NCBI RefSeq assembly: GCF_003569045.1
Contig: NZ_BFCB01000002.1
Span: 1,841,506 to 1,905,505, forward strand
DNA: 64,000 nt
Origin: Aggregatilinea lenta
GTDB lineage: Bacteria; Chloroflexota; Anaerolineae; Aggregatilineales; Aggregatilineaceae
Direction of reading: 5' to 3'
The position numbers were made by a program, and so were the translations under genes. Positions 51,701 through 59,515 of this stretch are shown one piece after another; within the stretch, counting starts at the first letter, position 1; every line of letters begins with the position of its first letter. The notes under the pieces were generated by a model. That model searched no databases. It was given only the letters and a program-made list of their open reading frames with translations, and had not been told where the DNA came from.

Positions 51701-52108
51701 CGCCACGAACGCCGCGCTGGCGGCCACCGCGGCCACGGCGGCGGCACCCAGCAGCAGCGTCGTGCTGCTGACCGAGATGCCCAGCGCGGATAACCCTTCC
51801 AGCGCGCCCACGGCACCGCTGCCCAGGCTGTCCAGGCCGCCCACCGCGGCGCCGAGACCGGATGGCAGCGCCCCAACGCTGCCCAACAGCTGCGTCACGC
51901 TGCCGGTCAGCTTCTGCGCCGGGTCGAGCGCGCGCTTCATCGCATCGGCGTAGTCGGTCTTCGCCTTCGCCCCGCGCTTGCTGGCCTTCTCGCTGGCGGC
52001 ATCCGCCTGGTTCATGCGTTGGGTGTCGCGCAGGTACTTCTCGACGTTGCCGGTCCACTTCGACATGTCGAGGACTGCGGCCATCCCACTTTCCGGAAAT
52101 GCGCCCAT
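48743..52108 (-). CDS. Tape measure protein
   Basis: A 1121-residue tail tape measure. N-terminal coiled coil (YLRDTQRMNQADAASEKASK). Hydrophobic patches at about 110-150 (SSTTLLLGAAAVAAVAASA) and in the middle (FNFILAIGQTLLSVVIYPI; FPTVIAIAQFIRDFLMGF) are the membrane-insertion type. Long alpha-helical repeats such as DVKDAFTGLFKWEAGG run throughout, and the C-terminus holds an amphipathic (GGLAKVHQGEVLAQ) motif typical of TMPs. Sets tail length and aids DNA entry. It sits next to the tail chaperone genes in the standard siphophage order. Confidence 0.9.
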   Translation of the reverse strand: MGAFPESGMAAVLDMSKWTGNVEKYLRDTQRMNQADAASEKASKRGAKAKTDYADAMKRALDPAQKLTGSVTQLLGSVGALPSGLGAAVGGLDSLGSGAVGALEGLSALGISVSSTTLLLGAAAVAAVAASAAFVALGLRGAAMPGVIQAFDITSAKAGVLSATLLGDLRAASRGTVSDLALMKSANLALAGASDEVARTLGPGGGLAGLMNVARAQARATGQDVDFLFQSLVSGVKRSSPMLIDNTGLVLKVGDANEKMAQSLGKSVEQLTAAEKQIAILNATLEAGKDAVETYGSGPLQAAERIAQIQTQISNLLDRAALSIQPIFNFILAIGQTLLSVVIYPIQNILLPIIYAVSNAIFGPLTSAWEGLTGLLSSTFAPVLNLIHRWLTLVIGVVRALGTAFQWVVRQIGNVLKPVADIVKATVVEPIAKLLDPAAFAKAGGAVFGAFAQGIMAAANTLIFPTVIAIAQFIRDFLMGFSPPKEGPLSTIDQGGYNVMAAWMEGFTGVPLTPVKEMAAQVDAELGSIGQYSYQAVQARLAALDAALQPFVDHLEIAKAKMDAIVEPLQEAQDAIRDRLDKTVQAFMAGDASAGAVRALDRQNEALSEQIGLYEDVSDEAQYQLSMAKARQAVERALLTVQQRRVQPEETATATTTAAIKTASAQDAGGVEEAASGGGGSSDLEEAAGGGGGNWEDLTQEDPSGSFLGVTDEDISALWGDITGGFAEGFDFTTADGTVADFQANIDTLQSTLGEIDETSGFQKLKNTFDSVFGDGEDSLKTKVSNFVTDVTTFFSEDIPAVLDAFSLDSLTGTFESALGASKESVRSKISGFVTFASEKFSVGGVLDLLFGGFSLAGLTTLFTDTFGTDDAGLRGAVKGFGDKVTAWFAAGGTLQVAFEALSLVNVKDKFDNMFGPDGVIVGFFGDVKDAFTGLFKWEAGGSFFDLVSTMAASFDGTFLAPIRGVFNALIGVVWGAIGQIAGLWNSLLGTVVSANEGWFGDAFIPDDIPDFLNKLKFDVGEAPVIGAKTGGFFAGGGLAKVHQGEVLAQAAGPFSVFPARWVSAMETLADRMSYAPPPSTSAEPVVIDAGGLNVTQTFHGRTDAAAMKRTLYELNALGVL

Positions 52109-52126
52109 GTCCCGCTCTCTACACCC

Positions 52127-52414
52127 TCACGTCCGCCTGGACCGGGGTTTCACCCGCGGCCCGCGCCGCCGCCGTCGAGCCTGCTGCTCGCGCTCCCAGG
52201 CCTGCAGCGCCTCGATGCGCCAGCCGATTTCGTGCTGCGCCAGCACCGTGAGACGCTCGTCGCGCGGCAGCGCCATGAACGTGTCGTAGTCGATGCCCAG
52301 CACCGTCCTGGCCGCCTGCGCCGCGCGCCATGCCGCCCCCGCCCGCACGCCCGTCTCGACGCGCAGCGCCGGGTGCTGCAGGTCATATAGCGGCGCGCCG
52401 TGATACGTTACGTC
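52127..52414 (-). CDS. Tail chaperone frameshift extension (GT part)
   Basis: A 95-codon frame without a good start: the only candidates are a GTG at 52348 lacking a ribosome site. It continues the previous gene if ribosomes shift +1 at CTT-TGA-C (52418-52412). This follows the rule of tail assembly chaperones G and GT: a short protein and an extended form made by frameshift, both needed before the tape measure folds. After the shift the chain reads DVTYHGAPLYDLQHPALRV, then FMALPRDERLTVLAQHE. It lies between the chaperone and the tape measure, as expected. Confidence 0.65.
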   Translation of the reverse strand, partial: DVTYHGAPLYDLQHPALRVETGVRAGAAWRAAQAARTVLGIDYDTFMALPRDERLTVLAQHEIGWRIEALQAWEREQQARRRRRGPRVKPRSRRT

Positions 52415-53018
52415 AAAGAAACGTCACCCGCGCGCGCAGCTCGTCCTCCGTCACGTCGGCCACGTCGAAGGCCTTATGCGCCGCCAGCGTCACCGCGCCG
52501 TAGTCGACCGCGTCGGCCACCACGAACATGCGCAGCACGAACTGCCAGTCGTCCAGGTCGCGCATGTCGTCCGGCAGCGTGCCGTACTGCTCGACCGCCG
52601 CCCGCTCCGGCGCGTACTGGGCGACAAGGGCGGCCCTGGCTTCGTCCGTCTCGTACCCCTCGACACTGAGGCGCTCGCGGAAGACGTAGTCCAGCAGGTA
52701 CTCGGCGCGCGCCGCCTGCGCCCGCTCCACGCCCTGCTCGTAGGCCTTATTTGCCGCGGCGAACGCCGGGTCGTCCTCGGACGCCGCCACGCGGTACACC
52801 ACGCCCGTCACCGCCTCGACCGTCTGCACCGGCGGCTCCGGGTCGGGGTGCAGCTCCAGGGCTTTGGCATTGATGGCCCGGATGACCTGCATGCTGGGCC
52901 GGTGCACCCGCAGCGTGTAGCCACTGGAGACGGGCACGGCCAGCCGGTCGCCGAGGGTCGTGGGACTGCTGCGCCGGCCCGGTTTGTTCACGACTTTGCC
53001 GTTGCGTCGCACGCTCAT
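52413..53018 (-). CDS. Tail assembly chaperone G-like
   Basis: A 201-residue protein directly upstream of the GT extension and the tape measure. The C-terminal part is helical and acidic (DDMRDLDDWQFVLRMFVVAD, DVADVTEDELRARVTF). The N-terminal 50 residues are a basic leader (SVRRNGKVVNKPGRRSS). It ends CTT TGA C, the frameshift-prone site. The ATG at 53018 overlaps the tail-tube stop (ATGA). Family identification is by place, size and the frameshift. Confidence 0.65.
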   Translation of the reverse strand: MSVRRNGKVVNKPGRRSSPTTLGDRLAVPVSSGYTLRVHRPSMQVIRAINAKALELHPDPEPPVQTVEAVTGVVYRVAASEDDPAFAAANKAYEQGVERAQAARAEYLLDYVFRERLSVEGYETDEARAALVAQYAPERAAVEQYGTLPDDMRDLDDWQFVLRMFVVADAVDYGAVTLAAHKAFDVADVTEDELRARVTFL

Positions 53019-54436
53019 GATTCGACCTTGACCACCAGCTCGGCCCCGGCGTGCACGCTGCCCAGCAGCAGCGCGTTGTTGGCGTCCACGGCCACCAGCG
53101 CGGCCAGGCCGCTGTTGGTGGGCAGTGGGATACGCTCCACGTTGGGGTTGCCGCCCGCCCCGCCGCTGAAGTCGCGGTAGAGCAGCGACGTCCCGCCGGC
53201 CTGGGCGTGCAGCACGTACAACACCTGGCCCAGGAACTCGACGAAGGCCAGCGCCGTCACGCTGCCCGCCCCGTCGCCGGGGAAGCGCACCGCCGTCCAC
53301 GTCTCACCGTCGTAGCGGTAGACCAGCCCGCTGGAGGTGCCGACGTACACGTCCGTCTCGCGGCTGAAGCCCGCCGGGGCATCCGGCAGCGCGATGCTCG
53401 TCACCGTCGCGGTGGATAACGCCGACGGCAGCGGAATCGTCGACACCACACCGTTGGCCACGTGCAGCAGCGTGCCGCTCGCCCCGCCGGCGTACCAGTC
53501 CGCCACGTGCCGGAAGGCGAGACAGCCCAGCGCCACCGAGACGCCGCTCACCAACTGCCGCCAGCTGGCCGCGCCATCCTCGCTGCGCTGCACCAGCCCG
53601 TCCGCCCCGACCGCCACCAGCGTGGCCGCGTCGATGGCCGCCAGGGCCGCCACCGCCCCCGCTGCCGTGCTCGTGCTCTGCAGCGTGCCGGCCTTGTCGT
53701 ACACCGCCAGGGTCGTGCCCGCCGCGACGACCAGCCGCTCGCCGGCGATGGCCAGCGCCGTGCAGCCGCTGGACAGGTCGGTGAGTTCTTTCTCGGTCCA
53801 GGTCGCGCCGTCGTCGGGCGAGGTGACCAGGTAGGGTTTGCCGGCTTCCGTGGCTGCCGCCGCGGTCACGGCATAGATCGCCCCGTCCTCGTCGACGACC
53901 GCCGCGGTCACCGCGCAGCTCTTGGCCCCGCTCCACGCCGTGGCCAGCTTCTTGCCTTCGACCGGCAGCACGCGCACGTGCGCCGCCGCATTCAGCGGCA
54001 CGGTCAGGGTGATATCTTCCTGCGCGCCTTCGTCGACGGTGAAGTCGCCGTAGTTGAAGCTCTCGACCGCCACGTCGCTCAGGATGTCGACGCGCACGTA
54101 CGAGAGCGGGTCCTGCGGGCGGCGCGTGGTGTGCCGCACGTACAGCGCGAAGCGGTCGTCGGCGCCGAAGCGCTCCAGGTAGTTCGCGGCCACCATCTTG
54201 CACGTCAGCTCCGGCGCGATGGCCTCCGGCGCCTCACGCCGCACCGGGCGCGGCACGTAGCGGTTGGTGCGCGGGCTGATGCGGTAGTCGCGCGTGATGC
54301 CGCCCAGCGACTTGTTGAAGCCGCCCATCGCCGTCTTGACGTCCTGCACGACGTCCAGCACGCCCCGGTTGCCCCGGCCCACCCCGCCGTCCTGGATCTC
54401 GATGACCCCGTCGAAGTTGTTCAGTAACACCGCCAT
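53015..54436 (-). CDS. Tail tube protein fused to BNR-type propeller
   Basis: A 473-residue protein in the position of the major tail protein. Residues 1-150 look like a tube/decoration beta-sandwich (TVDEGAQEDITLTVPLNA). Residues 160-470 form a beta-propeller with Asp-box (BNR) motifs such as SPDDGATWTEK and SEDGAASWRQL, as in sialidases and glycan-binding phage proteins; no catalytic sialidase set is evident. Decorating the tail shaft with such propellers would give many glycan-binding sites along the tail. The ATG at 54436 has AAAGGA upstream. Confidence 0.7.
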   Translation of the reverse strand: MAVLLNNFDGVIEIQDGGVGRGNRGVLDVVQDVKTAMGGFNKSLGGITRDYRISPRTNRYVPRPVRREAPEAIAPELTCKMVAANYLERFGADDRFALYVRHTTRRPQDPLSYVRVDILSDVAVESFNYGDFTVDEGAQEDITLTVPLNAAAHVRVLPVEGKKLATAWSGAKSCAVTAAVVDEDGAIYAVTAAAATEAGKPYLVTSPDDGATWTEKELTDLSSGCTALAIAGERLVVAAGTTLAVYDKAGTLQSTSTAAGAVAALAAIDAATLVAVGADGLVQRSEDGAASWRQLVSGVSVALGCLAFRHVADWYAGGASGTLLHVANGVVSTIPLPSALSTATVTSIALPDAPAGFSRETDVYVGTSSGLVYRYDGETWTAVRFPGDGAGSVTALAFVEFLGQVLYVLHAQAGGTSLLYRDFSGGAGGNPNVERIPLPTNSGLAALVAVDANNALLLGSVHAGAELVVKVES

Positions 54437-54462
54437 GTCTGCGTCCTTTCGTCCTCTCGCCG

Positions 54463-54488
54463 TCGAGGTGATCCACCTCGATCTTTTT
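54463..54488 (+). terminator. Hairpin with T-run facing against the late operon
   Basis: A perfect 8-bp stem (54463-54470 and 54474-54481) followed by TTTTT in the plus direction. All genes here run minus, so this would stop antisense transcripts entering from the left. It sits in the 174-base gap between the tail tube and gp10-like genes. Confidence 0.5.
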
Positions 54489-54610
54489 GGCCCTCTATCC
54501 GTCCCCGGTGGATCTCTTTTCCCCGATCACTTTCAGTCCACCGCGCACGGCCACCCTGTCATGATCTGGCGCAAATCCCCAACATGATCGGGATGAAAAT
54601 CCCCACCCCA

Positions 54611-55150
54611 TCAGCGGTTGTTGTCGCGCGCCATCTGCCGGAACAGCCGCTCGATGCGTGCCCGCAGCTGCGGCGTGGTGCGCTTCTGCACCGTCTCGCT
54701 GAACAAGCGCGCCTCGATGCCGGGATGGGTCACTTCCTTGGGGAAGACCCACGGCCCCGACGCGCTGCCGCTGCCCACGTGCGCCTGTGCCACCGGCAGC
54801 GTGCGCGCGCTGTAGCCCTGCCGGTAGGCCAGCCGCCCGCGCTTGTTCGTGCGCTTGGGTCGGATGGGATACGGTCCCTGCGTGCCCCGGTCGACGTAGC
54901 CGAAGATGGTCGAGGCTTTGCGGCGCTTGTAGGGCCGCACCTCGAGGCGGATTTCTGCCCGCGACACCTTGACCTCGCTGGTGAACTGGGGGCGGTTCGC
55001 GTCCGACCAGTCCGCCACGAAGCCTTCGTACTCGCGCTTGACCGTCGCCGCGTGGTCTTCCAGCGCCTGGCGCATCAGCGCCTGGGTGCGGGTACGGTCG
55101 GCCAGCAGCTGCTGGCGGCGCGGGCTGTGGAGTCGCTGCCGGTAGCGCAT
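54611..55150 (-). CDS. HK97 gp10-like connector protein
   Basis: A 179-residue protein matching the HK97 gp10-like family of tail-completion/connector proteins: LLADRTRTQALMRQALEDHAA at the N-terminus, DANRPQFTSEVKVSRAEIR and RKASTIFGYVDRGTQGPYPI in the core, then HPGIEARLF. Placed between the head and tail genes as expected. One base separates it from the preceding gene. Confidence 0.7.
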   Translation of the reverse strand: MRYRQRLHSPRRQQLLADRTRTQALMRQALEDHAATVKREYEGFVADWSDANRPQFTSEVKVSRAEIRLEVRPYKRRKASTIFGYVDRGTQGPYPIRPKRTNKRGRLAYRQGYSARTLPVAQAHVGSGSASGPWVFPKEVTHPGIEARLFSETVQKRTTPQLRARIERLFRQMARDNNR

Positions 55151-55151
55151 C

Positions 55152-56288
55152 TCAGAAGCTCACTTCCCGCAGCCGCCGCTGGCGCACCACCGACCACGCG
55201 AAGCGTGCTCCCGCCGTCAGCCCGAAGGGGCAGTCTTCCTCGCCCGGCTGCAGCGGGTGCGCCTCGTCGGGCAGCGCCCGGTCGTCGCGCCACTTCACCG
55301 CCGCCAGGTCGTTGAGCGCGTGGGCGGTCTCCGGCAGCAGCGTATTCGCCAGGCGCACCACCGCCGCCTCCAGCCCCACGTCCATGCCTTCACGTTCCGG
55401 GTCCTGGTAGGGGTAGCCCGCACGGATTTCCACCTGGACCGCGTCCGGCGGGGCGGCCAGCAGCGGGGCGACCGCACGAGTTGTGCCGCTCTCGTACACC
55501 GCCGGGCGGGCCTGGAGCAGCCCCAGCACCGGGTCGAGCACGCGCGCCGTCGCGCCCTGATATAGCTCGCCGCCGGGGTCGCCCGTCCGTCCCTGGCCAT
55601 AGGCATCCCAGACCAGCATCACCGCGCCGTCCGGGTCGGTCTGCACGTGGAACAGGTCGACCGCCTCGACGAAACACGCCGCATCGTCGACCGCGCCCGG
55701 CTCGTCCGCGGCCAGCACCTCGGGCCGCACGAACGAGGCCTTCGGGCCGCTGACGACCAGCCGCTTGCCCTCCAGCCGCACGTCCAGGCCGCGGATGCGG
55801 GCGCCGGCGTCGCCCTCTCGGCGCGCGCCGTCGGCGGTGCGCAGGCAGACCCAGATCTCGTCCGGACGCGCCCCGTCCGGCTGCCAGGGCAGCGTCACGG
55901 TGGCCACGTCGCCGCTGTACGTCACCGCCACACCGCTCTGCAGCAGGTCCAGAAAAGGGCGCCCCAACGCCAGCACGTAGCCCACCGGCGCCTGCAGCTC
56001 CAGCTGCGTCCAGTCCGGGATCTCCGGCGAGAAGGCGAGGCGTGCCGTGCGGTAGGTCGGGGCCACGTCGTAGCGCAGCCCCGGCTTCTGGCGGCTGCCG
56101 TCGCGCAGCATGCCTTCCGCCTGGGCCAGCGCCCGCGCCAGCTCGTCGTGGGCCGCCTGGTCCCAGTAGGGCCTGGCCGCCGCCGTGCGCCGGTCGTCGC
56201 GCAGGTGGTTGAAGTGCGCGAGCGACAGCCCCATGCGCGCCGCGTAGCGGTCCAGCGGCAGCAGCGTCGAGACGTCAGAGCGTGCCAT
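55152..56288 (-). CDS. Phage head-tail region protein, 378 aa
   Basis: Unrecognised structural-type protein between the capsid and connector genes. Residues 1-80 look like a helical region (ARMGLSLAHFNHLRDDRR). The rest is beta-rich (LELQAPVGYVLALGRPFLDL, LEGKRLVVSGPKASFVRPE) and may carry two related halves. Start M at 56288 overlaps the preceding gene by 14 bases; earlier in-frame ATG lacks support. Could be an adaptor or decoration protein. Confidence 0.55.
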   Translation of the reverse strand: MARSDVSTLLPLDRYAARMGLSLAHFNHLRDDRRTAAARPYWDQAAHDELARALAQAEGMLRDGSRQKPGLRYDVAPTYRTARLAFSPEIPDWTQLELQAPVGYVLALGRPFLDLLQSGVAVTYSGDVATVTLPWQPDGARPDEIWVCLRTADGARREGDAGARIRGLDVRLEGKRLVVSGPKASFVRPEVLAADEPGAVDDAACFVEAVDLFHVQTDPDGAVMLVWDAYGQGRTGDPGGELYQGATARVLDPVLGLLQARPAVYESGTTRAVAPLLAAPPDAVQVEIRAGYPYQDPEREGMDVGLEAAVVRLANTLLPETAHALNDLAAVKWRDDRALPDEAHPLQPGEEDCPFGLTAGARFAWSVVRQRRLREVSF

Positions 56289-56508
56289 CTGCCGCAGTTC
56301 CTTCCTCCGGCATGCCCTCGTCCGCCGTCTTCTTCGCTTTGGCGGGCGGCTTGACCTCGACCAGCAGGTCGGGGTAGCGTACCAGCAGCGCCGGGCCATC
56401 ACTCGCCTCGACGGCGAACGCCACGCCCGGACGGACCACGTAGTGCAGCCCGCTCGCCGGACCGGTGAAACCGCACTCCTTGAGCGGGCCGCTGTAGATG
56501 AGTTTCAT
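56275..56508 (-). CDS. Small acidic phage protein
   Basis: A 77-residue protein starting MKLIYSGPLKECGF, followed by a small beta domain (FAVEASDGPALLVRYPDLL, VEVKPPAK) and an acidic tail. No family recognised. The size and place suit a head-closure or regulatory protein. The end overlaps the start of the next gene by 14 bases. Confidence 0.5.
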   Translation of the reverse strand: MKLIYSGPLKECGFTGPASGLHYVVRPGVAFAVEASDGPALLVRYPDLLVEVKPPAKAKKTADEGMPEEGTAADGTL

Positions 56509-56558
56509 GCCGTTCTCGCTTCCTGTGTGCAACGCCTGTTCCCTTTTTCAGGAACGAT

Positions 56559-56978
56559 TTACCAGCCTGCCGCGTACTTGGGCAGCCCCAGCAGGTACAC
56601 GCCGCACACGAAGCTCGGCGTCGTGCCCGTCACGTGCAGCACGCCCCGCACCTGCGCCCGCAGCTGCTCGCGTTTGAGCGCCCGCACCTGGAGGCTGGCC
56701 GCGTCCGTCACTGCCACAAAGCCAGCCGGCTGGCCCGTCGCCGGGTCGTACAGCGCCGCCGCCGGCACGTCCGCCCAGTCGTCGCCCTCGCCCGCGCGGT
56801 GCTGAATCGTCAGCGCCAGGGACGGGTCCGTGCCGGCCCCCGCGTCGCTGTCCAGCACGACCACCAGGTTGTCGGCCAGCGTGGTCACGCTCACGCCCTC
56901 GCCACCGACCACGTCGCTGCCCCGCTCTTTGGCGGGATACAGCGCGTGTACCCCGACCAGTCCTGCCATTCGGTCCAT
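56559..56978 (-). CDS. Phage head-region protein, 139 aa
   Basis: A 139-residue beta-rich protein downstream of the capsid gene (LVVVLDSDAGAGTDPSLALTI, DWADVPAAALYDPATG, QLRAQVRGVLHVTG). It resembles head-decoration or minor structural proteins in size and place. GGGAGGA eight bases before the ATG at 56978 fixes the start. A TATATAT box lies upstream, beyond the palindrome array. Confidence 0.55.
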   Translation of the reverse strand: MDRMAGLVGVHALYPAKERGSDVVGGEGVSVTTLADNLVVVLDSDAGAGTDPSLALTIQHRAGEGDDWADVPAAALYDPATGQPAGFVAVTDAASLQVRALKREQLRAQVRGVLHVTGTTPSFVCGVYLLGLPKYAAGW

Positions 56979-57022
56979 GAGAGGTCCTCCCTCACTCACC
57001 CATATATATAAAGAGGTGTCTG

Positions 57023-57210
57023 CCCGGCTCACTGGCCACGTTTCCAGTGAGCCGGGTGCTCGTGTTTTGCCAACGCTGACTGGCAACGGTTGCCAGTCAG
57101 CCGGATACTCGGTCTGCCAGCGCTATCTGTAAACGGTTTACAGATAGCCGGGTGCTCGCGGTCTGCCCGCTCGCGCTTCGACGGCGCATCTGCATAAGTT
57201 GCGCAGATGC
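57023..57210. repeat. Array of tandem palindromes with conserved spacers
   Basis: Hairpins at 57023-57056 (13-bp stem), 57075-57101 (13-bp arms, single-base centre), 57122-57148 (13-bp arms, same single G centre) and a weaker one at 57186-57210 (8-bp stem). Arms differ in sequence from one hairpin to the next but stay perfectly paired. The spacers between them are alike: CCGGRTRCTCG, then a G/T run and TGCC. Lies between the capsid gene and the next head gene. Confidence 0.75.
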
Positions 57211-57220
57211 CCTGCTCTAC

Positions 57221-59515
57221 CTACGCCTGCACGCCGGTGTGGATGTGGAACGCTTCGGGATACGCCACCGCCGTGTCGACGTAGGCGATGCCCATCACGT
57301 AGGTCGCGTTCTGCTTGAGCAGCACGTGCTCGCTGACCAGCAGCTCGACGTCCATGCCCACCCCGATGAGCAGCTCCTGCCAGTCGCCCAGCAGCAGCAC
57401 CGTCTCGTTGCCGCCCGCGCCCAGGTTCTTCGGGATGGCGGTCGTCTTGTAGTACGGGAAGTCGACCAGCGTCTGCGAGCGCACGCCGTCCATCCACGAG
57501 TCGCGCATGAGCGGCTTGCCGTCGGCGTCCTTGCTGTACTCGAAGGTGCGGAACGTGCGCGAGTGCGACAGCCAGCCCCAGGTGTCGCTCTCCTCGACGT
57601 CGGCATCCTCCAGCGCCGCCTGCGCCGCCTTGAGCGTGTCGACGTCCGGCACGTCGTCCAACGCCGTGACCGTCACGCCCGGCGTGTGGCGCACGCCCAG
57701 CGGCTCGATCCCGGTCGACTTGCCGTCCACCGGCACGCCGCCCGTGCCGAACAGCGCCGAGTACTCCATCTTCAGGCGCATCGACTTCACCAGCTGGTCG
57801 GTGATCATGCCCTGCGCGCCGCGCGCCAGGTTGCGCAGCCAGCGGTTGGGCCAGCTCGTCGGCGCGCGCAGCTCCTTGAGCGTCAGCGTCGCCACCGACC
57901 ATTCCGCCTCGTCGCCGTCGGTCTCGGTGTTCTCCGCCGCCCAGTACGCGCCCGGCACGCCGACCATCTTGCGCAGCGTCAGGCTGTCGATGCCGTCCAT
58001 CGGCACGGTCGTCGCGCCCGCCTGCACCAGCACCGTCTTGGAGCGCAGCGGCTCGAGGATGTCCTGCGCCAGGTCCGTGTTGAGCACGAACGCCCCGCGC
58101 GGCCCGTCGCCGCTGTCAGCACGCGCCGCCCGGTCCAGCTGGAACACCCGCGCGCGGATGGCGCTCAGCGGCGCGTCGGCGCGGAAGCTCGGCGGGCGGT
58201 AGCCCAGCGCGACCAGCACCGCGTCCTCGACGCCCGGCCTGCGCGCTTCGTTGAAGTTGAGGTTGGGAGCGTGCAGCGAGCGCGAGCGGCGCCCCTCGGT
58301 CGCCGCCGGCACGCGGACCGGCAGCGGTGCGTTGCCCGGCGCCAGCGTCGCCAGCCGCTGCGAAGCCGCCCGCAGCGCGTAGTAGTTCGCCGTGCGCGCC
58401 GGGGCGACGTCGTGCTCGTCCGGCTCGTCCGCCGCCGGTGTATCCAGCGCCTGGCGCAGCGCGCGCAGGGCATCCACCACCGTCTCATCGGGCGCGCCGT
58501 CGTCCAGGTCGAGTGCCGAGCGCAGCGCCGCGTCGTCCAGCGCCGGCGCGCCCTCGCTCGCCTGGCTGATGAGGCCGTCCAGTTCACCGCGCACCGTCTC
58601 CGGCGTGGCGTCCACGCCGAGGAAGTCCGCCAGTGCGGCCAACAATTCAGGGTCCATAGCCTTACTCCTTGAAGGAATACCTACCGTCGTCTCGTCTTCT
58701 GGGCTGTCGTCGCCGTGCGCCTCCCGCGCCACCGGCGGCACCGCCTGGGGGGAAACATCCGCAGGCACCGTCGGGTCGACCTGCGGCTCGTAGACCGATT
58801 TGCAGGCGGTGAGCGTCAGCTGCGCGCGCCCGCCGTCCAATGGAAAGCGCCGCGCGGGTGCCTGCACCACCTCGGCGATGGTGGCCTGCATGTCCCGCAG
58901 CGTGACCGGCCCCAGCCCCGGCTCCGCCGGTCGCTGCGTCAGCGCCCAGCCCGCCAGTGGCCACACGCGCAGCTCGCCGGTGACCGGGTTGAGGCCCTGC
59001 TCGACGTAATGCACCAGGCTGTCCGAGCTGTACGACAGCTTGCCGGTCCGGATCTCTTTTAGCGTGCGAGCAAACAAGGGGTGGTCCAGAAACAAGGTGT
59101 GCTCGGCCCACACGCCGAAGCCGTAGATCTCGACCCGGCTGCGCCGCCCGATGGGCTTCCAGCCGTAATCCGGGTCCAGGCCGTGCTCGTACCACAGCGG
59201 CGCGTCCTGGTAATAGTCGGCCAGCAGCTCAGTCAGGGTCGAGAAGAAGGTGTCGTAGAAGTCCGGGTCGTCCATGCCGGTGAACTTCATGCCCCAGCCG
59301 ACCACCACCGGCTGGCCATCCACCGTGCGTAAGGCCACCGAGCGGCCCGCTACCGCGCGGTCCTTGCGCACCTCACCCCACGCCGCCAGCCGCGCCTTGT
59401 CCTCGTCGTCGGTCTGAGCGAACACGCGCTCGAAGGTTGCCAGCCACACCTGCTGCTCGTCCGGCTGCAGCGCCTCGCGCACCTCGCGCGGCAGGTCCCA
59501 CAGGCTGCTATACAT
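57221..59515 (-). CDS. Prohead protease-major capsid fusion
   Basis: A 764-residue fusion. Residues 1-180 fit a HK97-type prohead protease (S78): His111 in LWYEHGLD and a Ser in KLSYSSDSLV (161-164) as catalytic residues. Residues 287-380 are a helical scaffold-like stretch (ALADFLGVDATPETVRGEL, AALRSALDLDDGAPDE). From about 430 onwards lies the HK97-fold capsid (TSWPNRWLRNLARGAQGM, TAIPKNLGAGGNETV). AAGGAG lies 8 bases before an in-frame ATG at 58657, so a 478-residue capsid protein is probably also made separately (57221-58657). The start at 59515 overlaps the portal gene's end by eight bases. Confidence 0.85.
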   Translation of the reverse strand: MYSSLWDLPREVREALQPDEQQVWLATFERVFAQTDDEDKARLAAWGEVRKDRAVAGRSVALRTVDGQPVVVGWGMKFTGMDDPDFYDTFFSTLTELLADYYQDAPLWYEHGLDPDYGWKPIGRRSRVEIYGFGVWAEHTLFLDHPLFARTLKEIRTGKLSYSSDSLVHYVEQGLNPVTGELRVWPLAGWALTQRPAEPGLGPVTLRDMQATIAEVVQAPARRFPLDGGRAQLTLTACKSVYEPQVDPTVPADVSPQAVPPVAREAHGDDSPEDETTVGIPSRSKAMDPELLAALADFLGVDATPETVRGELDGLISQASEGAPALDDAALRSALDLDDGAPDETVVDALRALRQALDTPAADEPDEHDVAPARTANYYALRAASQRLATLAPGNAPLPVRVPAATEGRRSRSLHAPNLNFNEARRPGVEDAVLVALGYRPPSFRADAPLSAIRARVFQLDRAARADSGDGPRGAFVLNTDLAQDILEPLRSKTVLVQAGATTVPMDGIDSLTLRKMVGVPGAYWAAENTETDGDEAEWSVATLTLKELRAPTSWPNRWLRNLARGAQGMITDQLVKSMRLKMEYSALFGTGGVPVDGKSTGIEPLGVRHTPGVTVTALDDVPDVDTLKAAQAALEDADVEESDTWGWLSHSRTFRTFEYSKDADGKPLMRDSWMDGVRSQTLVDFPYYKTTAIPKNLGAGGNETVLLLGDWQELLIGVGMDVELLVSEHVLLKQNATYVMGIAYVDTAVAYPEAFHIHTGVQA

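Noticed and set aside
54463-54488. Terminator of the late phage operon
   Set aside because: The T-run is on the plus strand while all late genes are on the minus strand.
57023-57210. CRISPR array
   Set aside because: The repeated parts are short spacers and the variable parts are palindromes, the reverse of CRISPR; no cas gene.
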